A stretch of 64,000 nt of DNA from the NCBI RefSeq assembly GCF_900102505.1, contig NZ_FMVT01000001.1, positions 62,001-126,000 of the forward strand. The letters are read 5' to 3'. The notes beneath the pieces were generated by a model. That model did no database searches. It saw only the letters and a list, made by a program, of their open reading frames with translations, and had not been told where the DNA came from. Shown here in pieces: positions 50,117 to 58,288 of the stretch (positions are counted from its first letter, which is position 1; each line of letters opens with the position of its first letter). Source of the stretch: Paracoccus tibetensis (GTDB lineage: Bacteria > Pseudomonadota > Alphaproteobacteria > Rhodobacterales > Rhodobacteraceae). A program made the translations under genes and the position numbers.

Positions 50117-51358
50117 TCAGGCAGCCATGCGCAGCGCGCGCAGCGCCTGCGGATCGAGCAGCCCGCCGCCGACGCGCTTCGTGGTGTAGAAGTGCACGTA
50201 GGGCTTGTTGGTGAACGGATCACGCAGGACCCGGACGCCCGTCCGGTCGATGATCAGGTAGCCGCGGCGGAAGTCGCCGAAGGCCACCGGCACGGCGCCG
50301 GCGACAGCGTTCGGCATCGCCGCCATCTCGGTCACCGGATAGGCCAGCAGCGTCTGCGGCTGCCCGGCGCTGAACGAGGGCTGCCAGAGGTAGTTGCCTT
50401 CGCCATCCTTCAGCTTGCGGATCCGGGCGAGCGTGGTGCGGTTCAGCACGAACCGGGCGTTCTGCGACATCGCCCCCGGCAGGTCGTAGACCAGGTCGAG
50501 CAGCTGGTCACCGGTGATCTCGGTCGCGGACGCCGTGGTGATGGCCCGGATCGCGCCGAAGGGATGCGCGGCGGCGTTTGCGGCGCCCTCGACATAGGTC
50601 AGGAAACCGTAGGGCTTGTTGACGCCGTTGCCCGCGACGAAGGCCAGGCCCTCCTGGTAGGCGAACTCGCTTTCGACCTCGTTCGCGATCCACTCGTCGA
50701 GGTTGATGGCCGAGTCGTCCAGCATTTGCTGCGTCGCCGCCGGGTTCGCGTAGATCTCGCCCGGGGTGTAGGTGACCACGCCGAACTCGGGCGTGACCGT
50801 TTCCGGGCGAGGCGCGACCTCGCCGACCCAGCCCGATCCCATGCCGCGCTGATTAAAGACCTTCTTGAAGCCGGTGCCGGAGATCGTCTGAACGGTCGCG
50901 ATCTGCCGCATGGGCGAGACCTCGACCAGGCGATCGGTGATTGTGCGGTCCCACTCGACCGGCGCCAGATAGCCGCCCTCCTCGGATGCGCCCTTGTTCA
51001 GCGCCGCCTGAACCTCGCCCTTGCGGAAGTGGGCGCTGAAGGCGTCAGTGTACTCCGGATCGGTCGGGCGCCCGTCGGTGCCGGGTCCGCCGATCTGGAG
51101 GGCGGTCATCTGCGCCGCCTGTGCATCCATGGCCGACTGCAGGCTGCCGAGGCGGTCCTCGATCTTCGCCATGGAGGCTTGCCGGACCACGTCGTCTTGC
51201 CCGGCCTTAAGCTCCTTCAGCTGCTGGCTGTGCTCGGACTTGAAATCCTCGAACGCCTTGTTCAGCTCGGCGAAGATCTTCTTGGGGTCGCCGGACGCGT
51301 CAGCGCGCACAGCGAGGATCCCGCCCGCCAGACGGGCAGGGGAAAAGTGCTTGCTCAT
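50117..51358 (-). CDS. HK97-family major capsid protein
   Basis: A 413-residue capsid precursor. The N-terminal coiled coil of about 100 residues (AELNKAFEDFKSEHSQQLKE, IEDRLGSLQSAMDAQ) is the delta/scaffold domain removed by the protease. The HK97 fold follows (ASEEGGYLAPVEWDRTITDR, SGTGFKKVFNQRGMGSGWVG, QMLDDSAINLDEWIANEVES, AFVAGNGVNKPYGFLTY). Start at ATG 51358 with GAGGAA; the ATG at 51370 is inside the protease gene's 3' end. Confidence 0.95.
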   Translation of the reverse strand: MSKHFSPARLAGGILAVRADASGDPKKIFAELNKAFEDFKSEHSQQLKELKAGQDDVVRQASMAKIEDRLGSLQSAMDAQAAQMTALQIGGPGTDGRPTDPEYTDAFSAHFRKGEVQAALNKGASEEGGYLAPVEWDRTITDRLVEVSPMRQIATVQTISGTGFKKVFNQRGMGSGWVGEVAPRPETVTPEFGVVTYTPGEIYANPAATQQMLDDSAINLDEWIANEVESEFAYQEGLAFVAGNGVNKPYGFLTYVEGAANAAAHPFGAIRAITTASATEITGDQLLDLVYDLPGAMSQNARFVLNRTTLARIRKLKDGEGNYLWQPSFSAGQPQTLLAYPVTEMAAMPNAVAGAVPVAFGDFRRGYLIIDRTGVRVLRDPFTNKPYVHFYTTKRVGGGLLDPQALRALRMAA

Positions 51359-51366
51359 CGTGTTCC

Positions 51367-52200
51367 TCACTTTCTGAGCGTGTTGATCATCGACTGCGCG
51401 AGGGCAGCCAGTTCGGCGTCAGCGCCCGGCGTGACGCGGGCGGCAGCGCCAGGCATGCCACCCGTGATCTCGGCCAGAAGCGCGCGGCGTTCGGACCGAG
51501 AAACATTGGACTTCGCAAGGATTGTGTCGACGCGGCGGAGGGCGTTTGTACCAGCTCCTTCGCGCTCCTCGATGTCGGCCGTCAGGAGACTGTCCGCGAG
51601 ACCAGCGGCCACGGCGTCTTCGCCGTTGAACCAGGTCTCGCCGTCCATCCACTCCGCTGCCTTCTCGCGGTCGACGCCGGCCTTGTCCGCATAGACTGCG
51701 GCCATCGCTGCATCGAAAGGCTCCATCGTCGCCGCCGCCTCGCGCATGTCGTGGCGGTTGCCGACCGCGACGACCCACGCATTGTGGACCATGAGGAAGC
51801 CGGCGCGGCCGATCTGCACCTCGTCACCGGCCATGGCGATTACTGACGCGGCCGAGGCAGCGAGGCCGAGCACACGCACCGTGATCCGGCGCTCGTCCTG
51901 TCTCAGTAGGTTGTAGATCGCGACGCCCTCGAAGAAGTCGCCTCCGGGGCTGTTGATGTCGACGATCACCTCATCCGACTTGATCGAGCGCAGCGCGGCC
52001 GAGATCCGTTTTGCCGTGACGCCCTCGCCGGACCAGTAGTCCTCTCCGATCATGTCGAGGATGCTGATGACGTTGGCCCGGTCACTGTCGGCCGCCCGGA
52101 TGTTCGACTGCCACTTGTCCAGCATCTGCGGCGACGGCTCCAAGGCCTGAACCTGCGGCGGACGCGCGGCCTTGATTTCAGGTGCTGCGCGGAGGGTCAT
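51367..52200 (-). CDS. Head maturation protease (ClpP-like)
   Basis: A 277-residue prohead protease of ClpP/S49 type. It shows VIVDINSPGGDFFEGVAIYN (oxyanion region), LGLAASAASVIAMAGDEVQI with the catalytic Ser and MVHNAWVVAVGNRHD with the catalytic His. The C-terminal tail is Ala-rich. It cleaves the capsid scaffold. It overlaps the portal gene by 23 bases. Confidence 0.93.
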   Translation of the reverse strand: MTLRAAPEIKAARPPQVQALEPSPQMLDKWQSNIRAADSDRANVISILDMIGEDYWSGEGVTAKRISAALRSIKSDEVIVDINSPGGDFFEGVAIYNLLRQDERRITVRVLGLAASAASVIAMAGDEVQIGRAGFLMVHNAWVVAVGNRHDMREAAATMEPFDAAMAAVYADKAGVDREKAAEWMDGETWFNGEDAVAAGLADSLLTADIEEREGAGTNALRRVDTILAKSNVSRSERRALLAEITGGMPGAAARVTPGADAELAALAQSMINTLRK

Positions 52201-53449
52201 TGCGCTCTTCCTTTCTGGTGATCGGGCCCGGCAAGTCGTCGCGAGGCGGCAAGTCCAGCCAGTCTCGAACCTCTTCCTGGTGCAGGAACGACTGCTGGTT
52301 GTTGACGCTGAGCCCGCGGGCGAAGAAATCGGCCTGGTCCTTCATGCTGCCGCGGAGCAGGGCTGCGGCGTTGAACTTGGCGTAGTACTGGTCCTGCTCG
52401 CGCTCGCTGAGGAGGCACCGCCAGATCGCCTGCTCCCAGGCCTCGAACCACGGGTTGAGGCCGTAGCGCACGAACATCTGCCCGAGGACGTCGATGCCCG
52501 AGCCCCAGGACGTGTCGTCGACCATCAGCAGCGGGCGCGGCGTGCCGAAGATCCGCGCGATCTCCTCCACTTGGTGGCTGCGCATTTCGAGATGCTGGCT
52601 GCCCTGCGCCGACTGGCTGAACGGCTTCGGCTCCATGCCCTCTTCGGCGATCATCCAGCGATGCGCGTTCTCCGATCCCTCCCGCTCCTCCATGCTCGCG
52701 AGGAGCCGGTCATAGGCCTCCTGCGACAGCTTGCGGTTCTGCGGCATCACGAGCGCCCCGCCGACGATCATGCCGTTGCGGAAGAGCCGGGCCGCCGCTT
52801 TCTCTGCCTGCAGCGCCAGCCCGATCGCCTCGGCGGCCTGCTTGAGCAGGGAGCGGCCGCGGATGCCGTCGAGGGTGAAGCCGCGAAGGTGGAAAACGTC
52901 GCGCGCTGGAAGCCAGCGGTGGCCGCCCGAGGGCGGCGTAAACTTGTACCAGACCGAGAGGTCGTCGCGCTGCTCGACACTCATCCGCCTCGGGTCCATC
53001 GGCAGGAGGCCGATCACCTGGTCGCCGCGGCGGACCTTGGCGGCGAAGGCGTCGCCCTCGATCAGCGCCCAGCTTTGCATCAGCTGCCGGAACTCGAAGG
53101 CTGTCTGCCAGTCGTTCGGCTTGCGGTGCAGCACCCGGAAAAGCGGGTGGTCGGTCGCCTTCTCCTTCTCAGCGCCGTTCCGGTGCAGATGAAGCGGCAG
53201 CATCGCGATCGAGTAGGAGATCAGCGAGACGCAGCGGAAGACGGCCGTGTTCTTCAGCGCCAGCTCCGGCGTCACGGTGGCGCCGCTCTGAGTCAGGCCG
53301 CCGTCGCGCAGGTGCTGGAGCAGCGCAGGATCGTTCAGGCTTGCGAACTGGGCACCCTCGAACGACGCACGGGCCGCCAGGGCCGGCGCCGGGCCTGCGC
53401 TTGGCGCTTCACTGCGGCCGAGCGATCCGAGCCATCCCAGGATGCCCAT
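52178..53449 (-). CDS. HK97-family portal protein
   Basis: A 423-residue portal protein. KNTAVFRCVSLISYSIAMLP, DHPLFRVLHRKPNDWQTAFE, LPARDVFHLRGFTLDGIRGR, EIARIFGTPRPLLMVDDTSW and GLSVNNQQSFLHQEEVR are canonical for phage portal HK97. It forms the dodecameric gate for DNA packaging at one vertex. Its start overlaps the large terminase stop (TGATG). Confidence 0.95.
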   Translation of the reverse strand: MGILGWLGSLGRSEAPSAGPAPALAARASFEGAQFASLNDPALLQHLRDGGLTQSGATVTPELALKNTAVFRCVSLISYSIAMLPLHLHRNGAEKEKATDHPLFRVLHRKPNDWQTAFEFRQLMQSWALIEGDAFAAKVRRGDQVIGLLPMDPRRMSVEQRDDLSVWYKFTPPSGGHRWLPARDVFHLRGFTLDGIRGRSLLKQAAEAIGLALQAEKAAARLFRNGMIVGGALVMPQNRKLSQEAYDRLLASMEEREGSENAHRWMIAEEGMEPKPFSQSAQGSQHLEMRSHQVEEIARIFGTPRPLLMVDDTSWGSGIDVLGQMFVRYGLNPWFEAWEQAIWRCLLSEREQDQYYAKFNAAALLRGSMKDQADFFARGLSVNNQQSFLHQEEVRDWLDLPPRDDLPGPITRKEERNDPPRST

Positions 53450-55152
53450 CAGACCAGCCTGATCCCGCGCGTCTCGTAGATCGACGGCCCGGCAGCTTCG
53501 GGATTACCAAACATGAGCATCGCGGCGTTGAAGGTCGCCATCAGGGCGTCGATCTTCGCGCTTCCGGCGGTTTGCTTCGTCACGATGTAGTTGCTCCCCT
53601 TGAGCTCGGTTTTGGCGTTGCCGACGTTCCAGGCCATGAGGCTTGAAGCGCCGTGGATGAAGCGGCGGTCTTTCATCCGGCGGGGCAGCGTCAGGACAGC
53701 CTGCTGGAGCTTCCAGCCCTGGCCGACGCTGATCCAACGGTCCTCGCCGAAGCCCGCCTCGTCCAGCTCGTCCAGCAGCTCGGCGATCCCGGCCGCGTCG
53801 AGACCGATCGCCGGGCTCTCGAGTGGCAGGAGGCCCGCGGCTTCCAGGCGCTGGATGACCCGGAGCGCGCCACTGACGTCGTCCCCCACCTGGTGGCAGA
53901 ATGTCAGTTCCCCCGCCTTCTCGAAGTCGGCCAGCCTCGAGGCGATCTCCTTGCGCTGCTGAGCCACCTCCGGAAAGGCCCAGGCATGAGCCCAGTGGAG
54001 CCAATTCCGCGTCTCTCGCTCGCGGCCGATGACCGCCAGCGCGAACAGGTCGTCGAGGCCGCCGCCGTCGACGCCGACCACGCAGACCTCGCTGCGGTCA
54101 ATCAGGCGCTCGAGCGTGAGCTCCTCGTCGCCGCAATCCTCCCAGTGCGGCGCCCCGGGCCAGCGGTCAGCGCGAAGGGAGAGGCCGATCTGCACGTTGA
54201 AGTGCTGGCTGGCGAGCAGCATCAGCGCCTCGGGCCCCTCGGCCTCCGCCGCGATCAGTTCGTCCGCCAAGAACTCCGGCTGGACCGAGGCCCCGAGCGC
54301 CGGGTTGACCAGCGGCCAGGTCTTCGGGTCCTTCCAGCCTCCGTCCTTCGCGATCTCGGACGGGAGCTCGTAGAGCACCGCGAGGAGGGGCAGGGCGATG
54401 TCTCCGTCCCGCACTGCCCGGGCCTTCGACAGCTCAGCCTTGAAGACGCCTGCAGGCGGCTTCTTCGATTGCGTGGTGATCGTCAGCAGAAACCCGTCTG
54501 GCCGCGCCGCGAGTCCGCCCTTGATCTCCCGCATGACGGCCGCGGCGCGCGACATCTCGGCGAACTCGTGCAGCTCGTCGATCAGCACGTAGGCTGCCTT
54601 CGTGCCAGTCACCACCTTTGGATCAGCCGCCTTGATGACCAGCGTGGCTCCAGTCAGCCGGTGCGTGATTGTCCGCGAATGGCCCTGGACGTGGAACATC
54701 GCACTCAGATCAGCATCCAGCGCAATAATGCCCGCCGCCTGGTCGAAACTGATCGCGGCCACGCTGATCGTCGGCGCGATCAGCAGCAGCTCGCAGAGCG
54801 GGCGCTCGTTCAAGATGATCGCCGTGACCATGATGGCCGCGGCAATCGACGACTTCCCGTTCTTCTTCGGCACCAGGAGGAAGAACTCGCGGAGCATCCG
54901 CTTCTTGGTGACCGGGTCGTAGCTTCCGAAGATGGCCCTGACGAAGTCGAAGACCCACTCGCCGCAGACCTCGCCGTAGGTCGGCGTGCCGATGATGTCC
55001 GGCACCCGGAGCCGCTTGAAGATCCGCAGCGCCTTCTCTGCGACCTCGTCGTAGAGGGGCAGCGCAGGCACGAGGCTCTGCCGCGACATGAGCCGGTCGA
55101 CCCACTCCGGCATTGCCGTTGACCAGGCCGTGTCGCGGATCGGCGCGTTCAT
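53449..55152 (-). CDS. Terminase large subunit
   Basis: A 567-residue packaging ATPase-nuclease. It shows a Walker-A-like PKKNGKSS at about 95-102, Walker B IDELHEF at 191-197, coupling motif LLTITTQSKKPP and nuclease Asp residues in VVGVDGGGLDDLFALAVIGR near 350. The family is the YmfN/HK97-type terminase. It cuts and pumps DNA into the prohead. It begins one base after the small terminase stop. Confidence 0.95.
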   Translation of the reverse strand: MNAPIRDTAWSTAMPEWVDRLMSRQSLVPALPLYDEVAEKALRIFKRLRVPDIIGTPTYGEVCGEWVFDFVRAIFGSYDPVTKKRMLREFFLLVPKKNGKSSIAAAIMVTAIILNERPLCELLLIAPTISVAAISFDQAAGIIALDADLSAMFHVQGHSRTITHRLTGATLVIKAADPKVVTGTKAAYVLIDELHEFAEMSRAAAVMREIKGGLAARPDGFLLTITTQSKKPPAGVFKAELSKARAVRDGDIALPLLAVLYELPSEIAKDGGWKDPKTWPLVNPALGASVQPEFLADELIAAEAEGPEALMLLASQHFNVQIGLSLRADRWPGAPHWEDCGDEELTLERLIDRSEVCVVGVDGGGLDDLFALAVIGRERETRNWLHWAHAWAFPEVAQQRKEIASRLADFEKAGELTFCHQVGDDVSGALRVIQRLEAAGLLPLESPAIGLDAAGIAELLDELDEAGFGEDRWISVGQGWKLQQAVLTLPRRMKDRRFIHGASSLMAWNVGNAKTELKGSNYIVTKQTAGSAKIDALMATFNAAMLMFGNPEAAGPSIYETRGIRLV

Positions 55153-55153
55153 G

Positions 55154-55645
55154 TCAGTTCGGGCGCCGGTAGCCCGGCGTCAGGTCCGACCCCCAGAGGC
55201 TGCCTTCGCCGCCGGCGGTCTCGGCCGCTTTCTGCGCTGCCTCCTTCTTGCCGAGCGGCTTCTCCGGCTTCTCGGCCGGCGGAGCGTCCTGCGCATCCTG
55301 GAACTTGCGCCCGGCGACCATCTGGTCATTGCGCTCCAGCATCTTGCCTAGTTCCTTGATGGCGCCGACGTTGCCCTTGTTCGCCTCTCCCATCAGCAGC
55401 TCGAACCGGCGAAGGTCCAGCTGGTCGCGCGCCAGGTCCCGCGTCTTGAGCTCGGCTCTAAAATAGCGCTTCAGCGTCGCCGCCGAGATCCCGACGCCGT
55501 TCGCGATGCGATCGTTCGACCAGCCGAGTGCCAGACCGAGCCTGATTTTGTTCGCGATTTCCGGCGTCGCCTCGAACCGGGGGCGGCCGCGCTCGCCCCG
55601 GCCCGGCCGGACCGGGTTGCCGAAGAGGTCGAATTTCGCGTCCAT
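55154..55645 (-). CDS. Terminase small subunit
   Basis: A 163-residue DNA-binding packaging protein. It has FEATPEIANKIRLGLALGWS and DRIANGVGISAATLKRYFRA as a helix-turn-helix, a helical middle and a Lys/Ala/Glu-rich C-terminal tail that contacts the large subunit. The recognition site should lie nearby, perhaps in the 55646-55919 gap. Confidence 0.85.
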   Translation of the reverse strand: MDAKFDLFGNPVRPGRGERGRPRFEATPEIANKIRLGLALGWSNDRIANGVGISAATLKRYFRAELKTRDLARDQLDLRRFELLMGEANKGNVGAIKELGKMLERNDQMVAGRKFQDAQDAPPAEKPEKPLGKKEAAQKAAETAGGEGSLWGSDLTPGYRRPN

Positions 55646-55919
55646 CAGAAAAAAATCTCCGGCTGAGGGGGACGTGGGTCGTGGCGCTCAGGTGCTCCGA
55701 ACTTTTGACCCACCCCCCTCTCATGCAGGCTTTTTTTGGTTGCACAGTTTCTGATCAGATCGGGCAGACCAAGTGATATTTTAAGGGCCGGCCCGGCGGC
55801 TGCAGTACTCACGAGAGATCCGCTCTGCACCCCGCATCTCCGGCGAAGGTGGCAGTAGCCCCGCTGATCATTCGGTGCTCATAATCAGCGATCATCAATC
55901 AGCACGAGAGGAGGTTCTA
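55646..55919. other. Gap before terminase, possible packaging site
   Basis: About 270 bases with no leftward gene. It includes an AT-rich patch with GGCTTTTTTTGG near 55735 and GC-rich palindrome GGGCCGGCCC near 55788. Nearby GATCATTCG, TGATCAT and related repeats cluster at 55865-55905. In HK97-like phages the cos/pac site adjoins the small terminase, so this gap is the best candidate. Not demonstrated. Confidence 0.35.
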
Positions 55920-56120
55920 GTGCAGGTCTTTGATTATCTCGTTATTAGGAAGTCCGATGGCGCTGAGATTGTCTCAGCATCCATTGTTGACGCCATGGAT
56001 GCCGGCCTTGAGCCAATGAAGCTCGCAGTTGCCGCAGCATTGCTGCACTCGCACCCCATGGCGAAGGGGCTGAAGTTGAGTGATCTGGAGATCCACATGG
56101 CCCCGCAGCATCTGCCGTAA
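55920..56120 (+). CDS. Small plus-strand phage protein
   Basis: A 66-residue protein starting at GTG 55920, preceded by GAGGAGG with 5-base spacing; the open frame continues upstream without a better site. Sequence VFDYLVIRKSDGAEIVSASI then MDAGLEPMKLAVAAALLHSH is globular-looking. It lies against the lytic direction, between HNH and terminase. Unknown function, cargo candidate. Confidence 0.5.
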   Translation: MQVFDYLVIRKSDGAEIVSASIVDAMDAGLEPMKLAVAAALLHSHPMAKGLKLSDLEIHMAPQHLP

Positions 56121-56122
56121 AC

Positions 56123-56455
56123 CTACGCCGGAATGACGCGCCGCTCTTCCCTCTGCTTGTCGCTGTTGTGGCAGCCCGCGCATAGGCACTGCAGGTTCTG
56201 CCGATCAAAGAACAACTCATAGTCTCCGCGGTGCGGCTGCACATGGTCCGCAACCATTTCCCGGCTCTCGCCAACATGCGCGCACCGTCGGCAGGTGAAG
56301 TGCTCCTGCACCAGGACCTCCCACCGCAGCGCCTTCCATTGCGGTGTCTTGTACCAGCGGCGCCAGGTATCGACGCGGTCCCTCGCTCGGACGGGTGCGG
56401 GCGTGTCAGCGCCACGCGGCTTCATCTGGCGCCCGCGCGGCGTGAGCTGCTTCAT
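56123..56455 (-). CDS. HNH endonuclease of the packaging module
   Basis: A 110-residue HNH protein. Zinc pairs CRRC and CLCAGCH and the motif MVADHVQPHRGDYELFF then NLQCLCAGCHNSDKQ (D-H, N, H) are present. HNH proteins adjoining terminases are needed for packaging cleavage in HK97-like phages. ATG 56455 preferred; a GTG nine bases upstream also fits. Confidence 0.9.
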   Translation of the reverse strand: MKQLTPRGRQMKPRGADTPAPVRARDRVDTWRRWYKTPQWKALRWEVLVQEHFTCRRCAHVGESREMVADHVQPHRGDYELFFDRQNLQCLCAGCHNSDKQREERRVIPA

Positions 56456-56607
56456 CCTGCGCACGAGCAGCGCCCTCCCGTCAGCAGCCTATCAAAATGA
56501 GCGAGGAAGTTGCGGAGTAACGCGAATACCCTGTGCAAAAGGGCAACTTCCGGATGTGACAACCTGAGAGTAGGTAAGACGGGTAAAGAGTAACCAGAAG
56601 GTGTTCC

Positions 56608-56793
56608 GTGTTCCCTGCTCAACAAGTTCCAGTTTCCCGACTTCCCCTGACCACTGCAGACTGGCAGCTTATCATGACCGCAATCAGCGCCTATGGGCAC
56701 AACAGCCAGTATCGCGACTTGATGAACCGTCTGCAGGCCCCCGCGCCAGCGAAGAATGTTCCGGGCTCAAACGTCTGGCTGCACCACTCCTAA
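56608..56793 (+). CDS. Small plus-strand phage protein
   Basis: A 61-residue protein from GTG 56608 with AGAAGG 6 bases upstream. The middle (LPLTTADWQLIMTAISAYGH, then SQYRDLMNRLQ) is clearly protein-like and helical. A hairpin (56800-56829) follows its stop. Unknown function; opposite to the lytic genes, so it may be expressed in the lysogen. Confidence 0.5.
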   Translation: MFPAQQVPVSRLPLTTADWQLIMTAISAYGHNSQYRDLMNRLQAPAPAKNVPGSNVWLHHS

Positions 56794-56799
56794 AGACGA

Positions 56800-56829
56800 G
56801 CGCCCGCGGGGGATGATCCCTGCGGGCGC
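56800..56829 (+). terminator. Hairpin after the 61-residue gene
   Basis: GCGCCCGC-...-GCGGGCGC with an inner GGGGGATGATCCCT. The T-run is poor (CACGTCT), so it is a possible bidirectional terminator between this gene and the 261-residue gene. Confidence 0.4.
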
Positions 56830-56875
56830 ACGTCTGGATAATAGTGATTCTGGTCTCACAGAGCGCCATAACTGG

Positions 56876-57661
56876 TCAAGAGGTTTTTTGCGACCGGTAG
56901 CCGATCATGGCATCCAACGCCCCGCTCAACGCCTCCAGCGCAGCCTTGGCGTTGCGACCATTGTCCTGCCAGCTGAACAGCGCCAGAACCTGCTTGATGC
57001 TGTAGCCCTTCAGGCAGATGCCGTCGATCAACTCGCGGCGCGTGAAGATGTAGGGCGCCCGCTCGCCGGGCGCCAAGACACGGCCACGCTGCGACGGCCG
57101 GATACGGCGCAGCACCATTGCTGGCTCATCACCGAGGCGGAGGCGCATCCTCTCCAGCTCGGCCGTGTACTCCATCCGCAGATCCATCCAGTCGCGACCA
57201 GCGCCACTTCCGAATGAGGCTTCAAGACTTGACAGCTTTGTGCCATCAGCCGCCAGCAGCTCAACCAGGTGGCCGTAGCGCCGCCCGATGGCAATCTGGC
57301 CCGGCGTCAGCGGGGCAGGGCGCTTGGCGCGAGCAGCGGCTGCCAGCATGGCGTCGAAGACATCAGCTGCACGGATAGCCGACCTGCCGCCGTAGCCGCG
57401 GTGCACGGCCTCCACCTTGTCCGAGCCGACCGGCAGCAGTTCGACCTGCCGTGCCAGGACAAAGCCACCGCGGGCCGGGGAAGGCGCGATGTCCGGCCCG
57501 CAGCGATCGGGGATCGAGCACGCTGCCGCGGCCGCCCGCAGCCGCGCCGCCTCCGCTGCGATCCGGTTCTCGGGCTGCTTTTCGGCCATTGCCGCCATCC
57601 GATCCAGATAGGTCATCCCCTGGTCCCGCCCGTGATCCTTCATTTTGTGGTTCTTAACCAT
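56876..57661 (-). CDS. Phage protein, possible late-gene regulator
   Basis: A 261-residue protein. The middle region (LTPGQIAIGRRYGHLVELLA) and the C-terminal part (FTRRELIDGICLKGYSIKQV, then LALFSWQDNGRNAKAALEAL) contain helix-turn-helix-like arrangements. It is the last early gene before HNH and the terminase operon, where phages often encode a late activator or antiterminator. The presence of terminator-type hairpins in the late operon makes this idea attractive but it is inference. The promoter side is the purine-rich repeat region. Confidence 0.6.
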   Translation of the reverse strand: MVKNHKMKDHGRDQGMTYLDRMAAMAEKQPENRIAAEAARLRAAAAACSIPDRCGPDIAPSPARGGFVLARQVELLPVGSDKVEAVHRGYGGRSAIRAADVFDAMLAAAARAKRPAPLTPGQIAIGRRYGHLVELLAADGTKLSSLEASFGSGAGRDWMDLRMEYTAELERMRLRLGDEPAMVLRRIRPSQRGRVLAPGERAPYIFTRRELIDGICLKGYSIKQVLALFSWQDNGRNAKAALEALSGALDAMIGYRSQKTS

Positions 57662-57689
57662 GGTTCTACTACCCGTTGTTTCTTGTCTT

Positions 57690-58015
57690 CTAGGTTCAGG
57701 GAGGACAGGGAGGTTCTGAAAAAAGTGAGGGAGGAAAAAGGGAGGATAGAGAAAGGGAATAAGTCAGGGAGAACAGGAGGTTGAAGCGTTCAGGGAGTGT
57801 AGGGAGGATATTTCCGGACTAACGCATATGAGAGACATCTCCATCTGACCCTCTTACTCCGCGCGCGCGCGCATATGCGTAGGTCGCAAATTACCTCCCT
57901 ACACTCCCTACACTCCCTCAACGCCCCCGAACCCCCTGATTTTGCTACATCCACACCCCGCGCCCCTGTCCTCCCTATCCTCCCTGCAGGGAGGAATTAC
58001 CTCCCTGATCGCAAC
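57690..58015. repeat. Polarised AGGGAG/CTCCCT repeat array around a CG-CATATG palindrome
   Basis: Seven AGGGAG copies lie on the left (57692-57807), then six CTCCCT copies and one AGGGAG on the right (57894-58005). The 16-mer AGGGAGTGTAGGGAGG (57792-57807) has its exact reverse complement at 57894-57909. In the centre ACGCATATG (57822-57830) mirrors CATATGCGT (57872-57880), next to a GCGCGCGCGCGC tract. The array overlaps the 3' end of the zinc-finger gene, whose tail is encoded by the repeats. It looks like a replication origin or a regulatory site. Confidence 0.75.
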
Positions 58016-58288
58016 AGGCGAGAGGGGGGTGCGGGGGCCTGCGCATTCCTGATCGAAGGCCGGCCAGTGCCACCGGCCGGCATCCTCCCTCATCTTCGCG
58101 ACGATCTCGGCGACGGGCACTGGAACGCGGCCGCGCCCGCCGCACGGCTCGCAGCGCTCCGGTATGCCGATCGGCCAGCACCGGGTGTAGCCGGCGCCCT
58201 CGCAGACGTCGCAGGGCCGGCCATGGCCGCACAGGTAGAGGTTCGGGCCGCTACCCACGCCGCGCCCCTGTCCAGGTGACGTGGCCAT
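57908..58288 (-). CDS. DnaJ-like zinc-finger phage protein
   Basis: A 126-residue protein. CDVCEGAGYTRCWPIGIPER and CEPCGGRGRV are CxxCxGxG-like repeats, as in the Cys-rich domain of DnaJ and small phage zinc proteins. The last 30 residues (CREDREDRGAGCGCSKIRGF) come from the repeat array. It overlaps the helicase gene by 38 bases. A DNA-binding role in replication is likely, unproven. Confidence 0.65.
   Translation of the reverse strand: MATSPGQGRGVGSGPNLYLCGHGRPCDVCEGAGYTRCWPIGIPERCEPCGGRGRVPVPVAEIVAKMREDAGRWHWPAFDQECAGPRTPLSPVAIREVIPPCREDREDRGAGCGCSKIRGFGGVEGV

Noticed and set aside
57690..58015. CRISPR or simple microsatellite
   Set aside because: Motifs are short, irregularly spaced and switch orientation at a palindrome; this is not a spacer-repeat pattern.
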